Shown: positions 56,044-64,000 of the stretch, piece by piece
How positions within the stretch are numbered: position 1 is the first letter of the stretch
How the letters are laid out: every line of letters begins with the position of its first letter
NCBI GenBank assembly: GCA_022448425.1
Contig: JAKVCY010000002.1
Coordinates: 1-64,000, forward strand
DNA length: 64,000 nucleotides
Source: Thalassotalea sp.
Lineage (GTDB): Bacteria > Pseudomonadota > Gammaproteobacteria > Enterobacterales > Alteromonadaceae
Direction: 5' to 3'
Notes under the pieces: generated by a model
What the model was told of the DNA's origin: nothing
Databases searched by the model: none
Seen by the model: the letters and a program-made list of their open reading frames with translations, nothing else
Translations under genes and position numbers: made by a program

Positions 56044-56324
56044 TGAAAGAATTTATTGTTATTCATGACTATTTAGTTTCAGAAGCCGTAGTAGGTGACT
56101 GGGATGGTCAAGGAGAGCTCGTTGCTGAGCGCATAAATGAAATTTATCATACCCTGTATGATATGGCAGAAGAAGATATCGACCCTAACCAGTTACATCA
56201 AATTTTGGAATTGGTTTGGGAAACTTGGATTCCGCAAGAGGCGCTTCCAGAGTTAGATATGGACGATATATATGATTGGTGTCGACACGTTTTGTCGAAT
56301 CGAGACCAATTTATTCAAGAGTAA
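56043..56324 (+). CDS. Conserved small acidic protein, unknown
   Basis: A 93-residue acidic helical protein starting MKEFIVIHDYLVSEAVVGDW and rich in Trp, Glu and Asp. Its start overlaps the msrC stop by one base and proQ follows 20 bases later, so it belongs to the msrC-proQ-prc group. I do not recognise a family or catalytic motif. The tight coupling suggests a real gene. Confidence 0.65.
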   Translation: MKEFIVIHDYLVSEAVVGDWDGQGELVAERINEIYHTLYDMAEEDIDPNQLHQILELVWETWIPQEALPELDMDDIYDWCRHVLSNRDQFIQE

Positions 56325-56344
56325 TTAAATCAAAAAGTTGTATT

Positions 56345-56986
56345 ATGGAAACTAAACGTACTAGCAGCAAAGAAATTATTGCCTACTTAGCTGAAAAATT
56401 TCCTGCGTGTTTTAGCACCGAAGGTGCTGCTAAGCCTTTAAAAGTTGGTATTTTTAAAGATTTAGCGGAAGAGTTAGCTGATGACGAAAATGTTAGCAAA
56501 ACACGTCTAAGACAAGCGTTGCGTCACTACACCAGCAGTTGGCGTTACCTTAAAGCGGTTAAAGCTGGCAGCTTCCGCGTAGATATCGACGGTAAAGACG
56601 CTGAAGAAATCGATCAAGCACAAGCGGACTATGCGGCTAATGCTTTGAAAGAAAGCCAAGAAAAGTTTGCTAACAAAAAACAGCAAGACAAAGCTGATAA
56701 AAAGCCTTATAAAAATAAGCCGAGCAGTACAAAACCTTCACGCGAGCGAAAAGCAAAGCAAAACTTCAAAGCGGTAAAAACACCTGCCAAGAAACCTGCA
56801 AAGCCTGCTAAACCCCTAAAATCTGTAGAATCAGCTAGTATTAAGGTAAGCCAGCAAGTGAAAGTTAAACTTGGTCAAGCACCAATGAACGCAACAATCA
56901 CAGAAATAGCCGGCGAAGACGTTAGCGTACAACTCGATACAGGAATGGTGATTAAAACTCACATTCAAAATATTTTTACTGAGTAA
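56345..56986 (+). CDS. proQ: RNA chaperone ProQ
   Basis: Global RNA-binding protein acting on small RNAs and mRNA 3' ends. The 213-residue protein has the N-terminal ProQ/FinO domain (about 5-115: EIIAYLAEKFPACF, ALRHYTSSWRYLKAVKAG). A Lys/Pro-rich basic linker follows, then a C-terminal Tudor-like domain (VKVKLGQAPMNATITEI ... MVIKTHIQNIFTE). ATG 56345 (METKRTSS) gives the family N-terminus; an upstream in-frame ATG would overlap the previous gene. It is followed 15 bases later by prc, as in E. coli. Confidence 0.96.
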   Translation: METKRTSSKEIIAYLAEKFPACFSTEGAAKPLKVGIFKDLAEELADDENVSKTRLRQALRHYTSSWRYLKAVKAGSFRVDIDGKDAEEIDQAQADYAANALKESQEKFANKKQQDKADKKPYKNKPSSTKPSRERKAKQNFKAVKTPAKKPAKPAKPLKSVESASIKVSQQVKVKLGQAPMNATITEIAGEDVSVQLDTGMVIKTHIQNIFTE

Positions 56987-57001
56987 CACGAGGTAATAGG
57001 C

Positions 57002-59014
57002 ATGCTTAAATTTTGTCATATCGCACTTGCCGTTTCACTAACTTTTTCTGCGACAGCGTTCGCAGATGAAGCGCTTCCTGAGTTAATACCAGAAAGTCAA
57101 CACGTCACCGCAAGTAAGCGAATAACGGCTTTATATACGCGTGCCCACTACAAACCGGTAAAAATGAATGACGCGCTTTCCGAAGAGATATTCGATCGCT
57201 ATATCAAACAGCTTGATTACGCGAGAAATGTATTTCTTGCGTCAGATATTGAAAAGCTATCAAAGCACAGTAAAGATTTCGACTCTGTTGTTGCTCGCGG
57301 CAAGCTTGATATCGCTTATGATATTTTTAACTTGAGCCTGCAACGTCGATTAGAGCGTTATGAATATGCGTTAACGCTATTAGACAAGCCGTTCGATTTC
57401 ACGGTTGATGAAGAATATGTGTTTGATCGCGAAGACGCACCATATGCTAAGAACGTTGACGAGCTAAATGAGTTATGGCGTCAAAAGGTTAAGTATGACG
57501 CACTTAACTTAACGCTAGCAGGCAAAGAGTGGGAAAAAGTCCAAGAAATTCTGGGCAAGCGTTACCGCTATGCGATAAAGCGTTTGAAACAAAGTGAAAG
57601 TGAAGACGTCTTTCAGTTAGTGATGAACAGTTTCGCTCGTGTTGTTGAACCTCATACATCGTATCTGTCACCGCGAAATGCTGAACGTTTCCAAATGGAA
57701 ATGAACCTATCGTTAGAAGGTATTGGCGCAGTACTACGAGCTGAGGAAGACTACACGGTTATTCAAAGCGTTGTAGACGGTGGCCCAGCAGACAAATCAA
57801 ACCAATTGAAGCCTAAAGATCGCATTGTTGGTGTCGCGCAAGACACTGAAGAGTTTGTTGATGTAATTGGCTGGCGCTTAGATGACGTTGTCGACCTTAT
57901 CAAAGGTCCTAAAGGTAGTAACGTAAGACTACAAGTACTTCCTGGTGATTCTGATGATGCCTCGAGTATGAAAGTCGTTTCGATTACTCGCGATAAAATC
58001 AAGTTAGAAGACCGTGCTGCTAAGTCTGATGTTTATTACGAAAATGAGTTAGAGCAGAGCGGTAAGAAGTTGGGCGTAATTACTATCCCAAGCTTCTACA
58101 ACAATTTATCTCGTGATGTTAAGAAAGAGCTTGAGAAGTTAGCAAACGAAAAAGTAGAAGGCGTTATTGTAGATCTTCGTGGTAATGGTGGTGGTTCATT
58201 AAATGAAGCAACATTATTAACTGGTTTGTTCATTGATAAAGGCCCTGTAGTTCAAGTGCGTGATGGCGCTAACCGAGTTCAAGTCAATAGCGACCGCGAT
58301 GGTTTCAGCTACTACGATGGCCCACTAACGGTCATGGTTGATAGATACAGTGCCTCTGCTAGTGAAATATTCTCAGCTGCAATTCAAGATTATGGACGCG
58401 GCTTAATCGTCGGTGAACATACGTTTGGTAAAGGCACTGTGCAACAACACCGCGGTTTGGGGCGCGTATACGACTTATTTGAAAAGCCTTTAGGTAGCAC
58501 ACAGTACACGATTGCGAAATTCTACCGCATAAATGGTGGCTCAACGCAGCACCGTGGTGTTACGCCTGATATCGCGTTCCCTTCAGCGGTCGCACCGGAA
58601 GATTGGGGCGAAAGTAAAGAAGAAAATGCGTTACCGTGGGATCAAATTGCGAAAGCCCAATATCGCCAATTGAAAGATATTACCTCAGATTTAACTTACT
58701 TAACCTCTTTGCATAACGAGCGTATCGCTCACGACACAGAGTTTAACTATTTGCTATCAGATATTGAGGAATATCAAAAAGAGAAGGACAACGAGTCAAT
58801 TTCTCTAAACCTAGCTGAACGCAAAGAGAAGCGTGAAGAGCGAAAAGCTAAGCAATTAGCTCGTGCAAATGAGCGTTTGAAAGTGTTGGGTTTAAAACCA
58901 ATCGAGAAATTGGATGATGCGCCAGAAGCTTTAGACGAACTTGACCCATTTTTAGATGAAACAGCGCGAATTACTTTTGATTTAATTGCGCTGGGTAAAG
59001 TTGCAAAGCAGTAA
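57002..59014 (+). CDS. prc: Tail-specific protease Prc
   Basis: Periplasmic serine protease that trims or degrades proteins with nonpolar C-termini, including murein enzymes. The 670-residue protein has a signal peptide (HIALAVSLTFSATAFA). A long N-terminal helical region follows, then a PDZ domain (about 225-310, EGIGAVLRAEEDYTVIQSV). The protease core has the catalytic Ser in RYSASASEIFSAA and Lys in FGKGTVQQH. The C-terminal charged helical tail is normal. Length and the proQ-prc linkage are standard. Confidence 0.97.
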   Translation: MLKFCHIALAVSLTFSATAFADEALPELIPESQHVTASKRITALYTRAHYKPVKMNDALSEEIFDRYIKQLDYARNVFLASDIEKLSKHSKDFDSVVARGKLDIAYDIFNLSLQRRLERYEYALTLLDKPFDFTVDEEYVFDREDAPYAKNVDELNELWRQKVKYDALNLTLAGKEWEKVQEILGKRYRYAIKRLKQSESEDVFQLVMNSFARVVEPHTSYLSPRNAERFQMEMNLSLEGIGAVLRAEEDYTVIQSVVDGGPADKSNQLKPKDRIVGVAQDTEEFVDVIGWRLDDVVDLIKGPKGSNVRLQVLPGDSDDASSMKVVSITRDKIKLEDRAAKSDVYYENELEQSGKKLGVITIPSFYNNLSRDVKKELEKLANEKVEGVIVDLRGNGGGSLNEATLLTGLFIDKGPVVQVRDGANRVQVNSDRDGFSYYDGPLTVMVDRYSASASEIFSAAIQDYGRGLIVGEHTFGKGTVQQHRGLGRVYDLFEKPLGSTQYTIAKFYRINGGSTQHRGVTPDIAFPSAVAPEDWGESKEENALPWDQIAKAQYRQLKDITSDLTYLTSLHNERIAHDTEFNYLLSDIEEYQKEKDNESISLNLAERKEKREERKAKQLARANERLKVLGLKPIEKLDDAPEALDELDPFLDETARITFDLIALGKVAKQ

Positions 59015-59084
59015 GTAGCGCAAAGCACGCGAGTTAAACCGTCAAGGTTTAATCAGATTGCTGTAAACGTAACGCTTATTTGAC

Positions 59085-59109
59085 AAAAACCGCCAAAAGG
59101 CGGTTTTTT
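59085..59109. terminator. Terminator of prc
   Basis: Stem AACCGCC/GGCGGTT with an AAAA loop (59088-59105), A run before and T run after. Confidence 0.92.
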
Positions 59110-59167
59110 AATGTCAATTTTACGGCTAATTTACTATGCAACAAATGTGAATAGTTAGGTAAGGACG

Positions 59168-59197
59168 TTTACCTGAGGCGTGCGCCTTTAGTATAAT
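59168..59197 (+). promoter_or_regulatory. Promoter of nhaC
   Basis: TTTACC (59168-59173) and a perfect TATAAT (59192-59197) with an 18-base spacer. A small hairpin GGCATG/CATGCC (59235-59250) lies in the leader of about 90 bases. Confidence 0.6.
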
Positions 59198-59293
59198 TAC
59201 TTTAAAAAATGTCTTGCAGTAATAATAAACTCTAGGCATGTTTACATGCCGTTACGCGAGGCATAATAAATATAATTAGGATGTAGTTTAACA

Positions 59294-60757
59294 ATGACAC
59301 AACAAAATGATTCGCAGTTTAGAATCCCTAGCATACTCGACGCGCTTATCCCGATCATCGCGCTCATTATCATGCTATCGACTGCCGTAGTTTATTTTGG
59401 CGATAATTCCTCATACGGTCCAAACCAAATCGCCTTATTAATCGCTATGGGTATCGCGATTATTATCGGTTTAAAAAATGGTTACACATGGCATTCAATT
59501 GAAAAAGCCATCGTTAATGGTATTTCAATTTCGTTAGGTGCGGTGCTGATATTACTTGCTGTTGGCTCGCTTATTGGTACATGGCTACTTTCAGGGACCG
59601 TACCGACACTTGTTTACTATGGTCTACAAATCATTGACCCAAGCTGGTTCTACGCAGCAGCATGTATCGTTTGTGGTCTAGTGGCGATGAGTATTGGTAG
59701 TTCTTGGACTACCGCTGCGACAGTAGGTGTTGCGTTCATTGGTATCGCAAGTGGCTTTGAAATGTCATCAGCGGTAGCAGCAGGCGCGGTAATTTCAGGT
59801 GCTTACTTTGGTGATAAGTTATCGCCACTCTCAGAAACCACTAACTTAGCACCGGCAGTTGCAGGAACAGATTTATTCGCGCATATTCGTAACATGCTTT
59901 GGACTACTGTACCAAGCTTTGTTATTACTTTAGTCATTTTCCTTTTCATTGGGTTTAATCACTCTGGCACAGGGGCAGGTAGCACAGAAAGCATTGAAAC
60001 GCTGACATATACCCTTTCAAATACCTACAATATTTCGCTTTGGAATCTCATTCCATTAGTTGTGTTGTTAACCTTGGCTTACAAGAAAATGCCTGCGTTC
60101 CCAGCCGTAGCAATTGGTGCAATTATTGGTGCTGTTTGGGCAGTCTTTTTCCAACAAGAATTAATTGCAACAATGGCAGCCAAAGGTGCAGACAGTGTTA
60201 AAGGCACAATTATGGTGGTGTGGACTGCATTTTTTGATGGTGTGACAGTTAATACCGGAAATGCCGAGGTAGATGAGCTGCTGAGTCGTGGTGGTATGTC
60301 TAGCATGCTAAATACCATCTGGCTGGTGATGACAGCATTGAGCTTTGGTGCAGTGCTTGAGCATTTAGGCATGCTACGCCGTTTTGTTGATGCTATTTTA
60401 TCTGCTGCTAAATCAACAGGAAGTTTAATCACGAGCACTGTTGCGACTTGTATTGGTACTAACTTAATTACGGCTGACCAATATATGGCTATTGTTATGC
60501 CTGGTCGCATGTACAAAGAAGAATATGAGCGCCGTGGTTTACACCCAACTGCTTTGAGCCGTACGCTAGAGGACTCTGGCACTATCACATCACCATTAAT
60601 TCCTTGGAATACCTGTGGTGCATTTATGATGGGGGCGTTAGCTTTGGGCTCTTATGAATATATTTTCTATTGCTTCTTTAACTTTATAAACCCAATCCTA
60701 GCGATTGCTTACGGTTATTTAAACTTTAAGATTGCACGTATTGAAGAGCCAGCCTAA
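59294..60757 (+). CDS. nhaC: Na+/H+ antiporter NhaC
   Basis: Inner-membrane sodium/proton exchanger, expected in a marine bacterium. The 487-residue protein has about 12 hydrophobic segments. It carries the family signatures GSLIGTWLLSGTVPTLVYYG and SGAYFGDKLSPLSETTNLAP, plus a C-terminal LEDSGTITSPLIPWNTCGAF. Length is normal for NhaC. It is a single gene with its own promoter and terminator. Confidence 0.95.
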   Translation: MTQQNDSQFRIPSILDALIPIIALIIMLSTAVVYFGDNSSYGPNQIALLIAMGIAIIIGLKNGYTWHSIEKAIVNGISISLGAVLILLAVGSLIGTWLLSGTVPTLVYYGLQIIDPSWFYAAACIVCGLVAMSIGSSWTTAATVGVAFIGIASGFEMSSAVAAGAVISGAYFGDKLSPLSETTNLAPAVAGTDLFAHIRNMLWTTVPSFVITLVIFLFIGFNHSGTGAGSTESIETLTYTLSNTYNISLWNLIPLVVLLTLAYKKMPAFPAVAIGAIIGAVWAVFFQQELIATMAAKGADSVKGTIMVVWTAFFDGVTVNTGNAEVDELLSRGGMSSMLNTIWLVMTALSFGAVLEHLGMLRRFVDAILSAAKSTGSLITSTVATCIGTNLITADQYMAIVMPGRMYKEEYERRGLHPTALSRTLEDSGTITSPLIPWNTCGAFMMGALALGSYEYIFYCFFNFINPILAIAYGYLNFKIARIEEPA

Positions 60758-60810
60758 GTTCTTTGTATAGTCAGTGTTTTGAATTAGACTAACTGACAAG
60801 TTCTTATCAT

Positions 60811-60836
60811 AAAGCCTGATTTTTGCAGGCTTTTTT
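60811..60836 (+). terminator. Terminator of nhaC
   Basis: Stem AGCCTG/CAGGCT (60813-60818 with 60826-60831) followed by six T. Confidence 0.9.
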
Positions 60837-60880
60837 GTTAAATTAATCACTATCTTTGGCTTCAAAATATAGAGAATTTT

Positions 60881-63463
60881 ATGTCTGAATTTACAGCCCG
60901 CTATTTATCTGATTATCAGCCCTCTCCATTTACTATCGACGAAATCAACCTAACGTTTGCGTTAGATAAGAATAAAACTCGCGTGACGAGTGTGCTTTCA
61001 GTTAAAAGACAGCACGAAAACGGAACGGACCTAGTCCTTGATGGTGAACATTTAACACTGATTTCTGTAGCAATCGATGAGCGTACGTTATCGCCTTCAG
61101 AGTACGAGATAACAGAAACAAACTTAACATTAAGGAGTGTAGCAGATAACTTTTCTCTAACCATGGTTACTGAAATAGATCCGGCCGGTAATACTGCACT
61201 TGAGGGGCTGTATCAGTCAGGTAAAGCTTATTGCACCCAATGTGAAGCAGAAGGCTTCAGACGTATTACCTACTACCTAGATAGACCTGATGTTATGGCG
61301 GTATTTACCACCAAAGTCATCGGCGATAAGGAGTCACTACCTTATTTACTTGCCAATGGTAATCCTATTGAGCGTGGTGAGCTGGAAAATGGACAACACT
61401 TTGTTACTTGGCATGACCCGTTTCCAAAGCCAGCTTATCTTTTTGCGTTAGTTGCCGGTGATTTTGATTTACTGAAAGAAACGTATACCACCGCTTCAGG
61501 CCGTGAAGTCTCGCTTGAAATATTTGTCGATAAAGGCAATAAGCATAAAGTCAAACATGCGATGGCTTCTCTGCATAAGTCGATGCGTTGGGATGAGGAA
61601 GTTTTTGGTCTTGAATATGACTTAGACATTTACATGATTGTAGCTGTCGATTTCTTCAATATGGGCGCAATGGAGAACAAAGGGCTCAATGTATTTAACA
61701 GTAAATATGTATTAGCCGATGAAAACAGTGCAACAGATACTGACTTCTTTAACATTGAAGCGGTCATTGCTCATGAGTATTTTCATAACTGGACCGGCAA
61801 CCGTGTGACTTGTAGAGACTGGTTCCAGCTAAGCTTGAAAGAAGGTCTAACCGTTTTTCGTGATCAGCAGTTTAGTGCAGACATGCATTCAGCGGGCGTA
61901 ACGCGCATTCAAAATGTTAAAGTTTTACGTTCACAGCAGTTCGCAGAAGATGCGGGACCAATGTCGCATCCAATCAGACCAGAAAAAGTGATGGAAATGA
62001 ATAATTTCTATACGTTAACGGTTTACGAGAAAGGCTCTGAAGTTATTCGTATGTTACATACCTTGCTAGGCCAAGAGGGTTTTAGAAAGGGGATGGATTT
62101 ATATTTCAAACGTTTTGATGGAATGGCAGTAACGTGTGATGACTTCGTTAATGCAATGGCTGATGCCAATGATAAAGACCTCACACTTTTCAAACGTTGG
62201 TATTCACAATCTGGTACTCCTGAATTAACAGTGAATCAAAGTTTCAACAGTGCTCAAGGGAAACTTACATTAACCGTCACGCAATGTACGCCGAGAAGTT
62301 CATCACAGCCAGAGAAACTGCCATTGCACATTCCAATTAACATCGAGCTGATTGATACCGAGGCTAACACGTCCTTACAACAGTTAATTGAATTAACTAG
62401 TGAAAGGCAAACATGGGAGTTTGACGCTACTGAAAATACCGTCATTGCGTTTTTAGGAGGCTTCTCGGCTCCAGTTAAAGTCGATTTTGAACAATCGGAA
62501 AAAGAACTACTGGCAGTCATAGCCAATAGCCAAGATAGTTTTTGCGTATGGGATGCTGGCCAAACATTAATGGCGAACGAAATTAAGCGCCTAATTGAAA
62601 ATGGTGGGAAAGTATCGACCCAAGTGATTGATATGTTCTCAGCCTTATTCAAAGCTGAATACGACGCAGCGTTTCGCGCATTAATGCTTACTTTACCATC
62701 GTTCGACGAGATGGTGTCGCAAATCGACAACGTAACACCACACAAGCTACTTGCGGCAATATCTTCCATGAAGCATGGTATTGCTCAGCACTTTCAAGCA
62801 GAACTAGAGAACTTATATCTAGATAATCAGAGTTTGGCAGGGAAGGAAAGTAGTGAGCAAGTCGGGGCAAGAGCATTGGCAAACACTTGTTTGAGCTATC
62901 TTGCTGCTCTTGGAGCTAATGACCTTATTCAAGATAGGTATGCTGGCGCAACTGATATGACAACGAAGTTAGGTGCACTGCAAAGTGCTGTTAAATATGA
63001 TGTAATGTTAGCAGATTCATTACTCGAGAAGTTTGAACTGGAGTTCACACAAGACACCCTAGTAATGGACAAATGGTTTAGCTTGCAGGCAAATGTTCAA
63101 TCTGACGATATGTTTGAACGTCTAACTAGCTTGATGAAACGCGACGATTTTTCTTTGAAAAACCCGAATAGGGCACGTGCATTAATCGGTGCATTTGTTA
63201 TGCAAAACGCAAACTACTTCCATCGCAATGATGGTGCTGGGTACCGTTTCCTTGCAGACAATATTATCGAAATGGATAAGCTGAACCCACAAGTTGCATC
63301 TAGATTGATAACCCCACTTATTCAATTTAAAGCATTTGATAGTCATCACCAAACATTGATGGTAAGTGAACTGAAGCGTATTTCAACGCAAAGCAACTTA
63401 TCCCGTGACTTGGTTGAAAAACTGGAAGCTGCTCTAAGTGAAGCCAAACTTGGTGGCGTGTAG
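60881..63463 (+). CDS. pepN: Aminopeptidase N
   Basis: Broad-specificity M1 zinc aminopeptidase of the cytoplasm. The 860-residue protein has the GAMEN exopeptidase motif at residues 262-266. The zinc site is HEYFHNWTGNRVTCRDW (His298, Glu299, His302) with Glu321 as third ligand in SLKEGLTVFRDQQFS. The C-terminal domain arrangement (DUF3458-like segments) and length match E. coli PepN. It is followed after 20 bases by a DUF2835 gene. Confidence 0.98.
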   Translation: MSEFTARYLSDYQPSPFTIDEINLTFALDKNKTRVTSVLSVKRQHENGTDLVLDGEHLTLISVAIDERTLSPSEYEITETNLTLRSVADNFSLTMVTEIDPAGNTALEGLYQSGKAYCTQCEAEGFRRITYYLDRPDVMAVFTTKVIGDKESLPYLLANGNPIERGELENGQHFVTWHDPFPKPAYLFALVAGDFDLLKETYTTASGREVSLEIFVDKGNKHKVKHAMASLHKSMRWDEEVFGLEYDLDIYMIVAVDFFNMGAMENKGLNVFNSKYVLADENSATDTDFFNIEAVIAHEYFHNWTGNRVTCRDWFQLSLKEGLTVFRDQQFSADMHSAGVTRIQNVKVLRSQQFAEDAGPMSHPIRPEKVMEMNNFYTLTVYEKGSEVIRMLHTLLGQEGFRKGMDLYFKRFDGMAVTCDDFVNAMADANDKDLTLFKRWYSQSGTPELTVNQSFNSAQGKLTLTVTQCTPRSSSQPEKLPLHIPINIELIDTEANTSLQQLIELTSERQTWEFDATENTVIAFLGGFSAPVKVDFEQSEKELLAVIANSQDSFCVWDAGQTLMANEIKRLIENGGKVSTQVIDMFSALFKAEYDAAFRALMLTLPSFDEMVSQIDNVTPHKLLAAISSMKHGIAQHFQAELENLYLDNQSLAGKESSEQVGARALANTCLSYLAALGANDLIQDRYAGATDMTTKLGALQSAVKYDVMLADSLLEKFELEFTQDTLVMDKWFSLQANVQSDDMFERLTSLMKRDDFSLKNPNRARALIGAFVMQNANYFHRNDGAGYRFLADNIIEMDKLNPQVASRLITPLIQFKAFDSHHQTLMVSELKRISTQSNLSRDLVEKLEAALSEAKLGGV

Positions 63464-63483
63464 AGTGCAATGGGTTATTAGCA

Positions 63484-63696
63484 ATGAAGTACTACTTTTC
63501 ACTTTATATAAGCAGAGAAGACTTTATGCCTTATTACACCGGGCGAGTGTCGACCGTTGTTACTAGAGCGACCAATGGTCAACGCGTTCAGTTTCCAGCG
63601 ATGTACTTGCGAAAATTCATGACGAATTCAGGTGTTAAGGGCCACTTTTGTCTTGAAACTGATAATAATAAGTTTATTTCTTTAGAGAAAATTTAA
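63484..63696 (+). CDS. DUF2835 family protein
   Basis: A 70-residue protein: YYFSLYISREDFMPYYTGRV, a conserved QFPAMYLRKFMT and a final DNNKFISLEKI. This is DUF2835, a small beta-rich family of unknown function that often follows pepN in gammaproteobacteria. The 20-base gap suggests co-transcription with pepN. Confidence 0.9.
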   Translation: MKYYFSLYISREDFMPYYTGRVSTVVTRATNGQRVQFPAMYLRKFMTNSGVKGHFCLETDNNKFISLEKI

Positions 63697-63810
63697 TTTT
63701 TAGAGTATATGCTTTAAACAGTGGTCAGACCTTTTGGTGAAAATATGACCATGAGTGGTGTTTACGGCAATAGCAAGAATAACGTTGGCTTTAGCCATTT
63801 TTCATTAAAT

Positions 63811-63848
63811 TAAACCCTGTTTTAAACAGATGTTTAAAACAGGGTTTA
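63811..63848. terminator. Perfect 17-base inverted repeat, likely bidirectional terminator
   Basis: TAAACCCTGTTTTAAAC and its exact complement flank an AGAT loop. T-rich sequence follows on the minus strand (ATTTAATG side) and weakly on the plus strand. It ends the pepN-DUF2835 transcript. The remaining 150 bases to the window end are AT-rich and show no gene. Confidence 0.65.
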
Positions 63849-64000
63849 GAATTCCTCCTGTTTTCGTTCGCAGAGCATTAAAAATAAGTCTCTTTCCTCA
63901 ATGCTTTAGCGCTTGCTAGTTGTCTAAAATGATGCAATTATTGTTTAATCCACAAAGTGGAATATATAAAATAACAAGTAAAATAATACTTTGTTTCAGG

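Noticed and set aside
60079-60588. Minus-strand frame of 169 residues inside nhaC
   Set aside because: Shadow of a highly conserved membrane protein; no start signal or domain.
62254-62769. Minus-strand frame of 171 residues inside pepN
   Set aside because: Antisense shadow of pepN with no recognisable domain.
1-64000. CRISPR array, tRNA, rRNA, prophage or defence island
   Set aside because: No regularly spaced repeats, no tRNA cloverleaf or rRNA sequence, and no phage structural or defence operon was seen on either strand.

Overview
The window is a chromosomal segment of a marine gammaproteobacterium. The best fit is the order Alteromonadales, in or near Colwelliaceae (Colwellia/Thalassotalea-like). 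This is inferred from gene content and order (ybfF-ybfE-fldA next to seqA-pgm, acnD/prpF-type methylcitrate operon with a GntR regulator, DUF2999, DUF2835 beside pepN, NhaC antiporter) and from the moderate-to-low GC. No rRNA, tRNA or CRISPR was found. Most of the window is conserved housekeeping sequence on both strands.

Layout. 1-1270: the 3' end of an IS5-like transposase with its terminal repeat, then a run of small, mostly unrecognised genes. 1349-9000: gluconokinase, a 412-residue protein of unknown role, DUF2999, trxC, a frameshifted solute-binding protein gene, a small secreted protein, inosine kinase, DUF2132 and a 2OG-Fe(II) oxygenase. 9149-9420: a MITE-like element whose ends resemble the IS end at the left edge. 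9531-16500: glnS, fur, a hotdog protein, a badly decayed CBS-CBS-PAS-chemoreceptor gene, then fldA-ybfE-DUF2788-ybfF. 16658-20630: seqA, pgm, an unknown gene and astE. 20976-24781: the branched-chain 2-oxoacid dehydrogenase genes (E1 alpha, E1 beta, E2) with no E3, preceded by a LiuR/MerR-like palindrome. 25114-31019: rne, divergent from rluC, a HAD phosphatase, and maf in the opposite direction.

31136-42101 is one long co-directional block: yceD-rpmF-plsX-fabH-fabD-fabG-acpP-fabF, then pabC-mltG-tmk-holB-pilZ-tatD. It links ribosomal protein L32, phospholipid and fatty-acid synthesis, folate, cell-wall and replication functions. Internal hairpins (fabH/fabD, acpP/fabF) and a strong terminator after fabF divide it. 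A candidate small RNA on the minus strand follows tatD.

42598-43827 is an SpmA/SpmB-like membrane protein. 44244-46619 looks accessory: an alpha/beta hydrolase and a metallophosphoesterase, each followed by an attC-like sequence, as in an integron cassette cluster without an integrase, then a short orphan frame. 47038-54264 is the propionate (2-methylcitrate) operon prpR-prpB-prpC-acnD-prpF. It has two identical palindromic operators around a good sigma70 promoter, a large hairpin between prpC and acnD, and a terminator-like hairpin before prpF. 54725-63696 carries a SIMPL protein, msrC, an unknown gene, proQ, prc, nhaC, pepN and DUF2835.

The strongest unusual signals are the MITE/IS pair, the cassette-like region with attC-like sites, the candidate RNA at 42151-42320, the prpC-acnD hairpin, and two multiply broken genes (4600-5338 and 12430-14338). 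At least two of the breaks lie in A runs, so sequencing error must be excluded.
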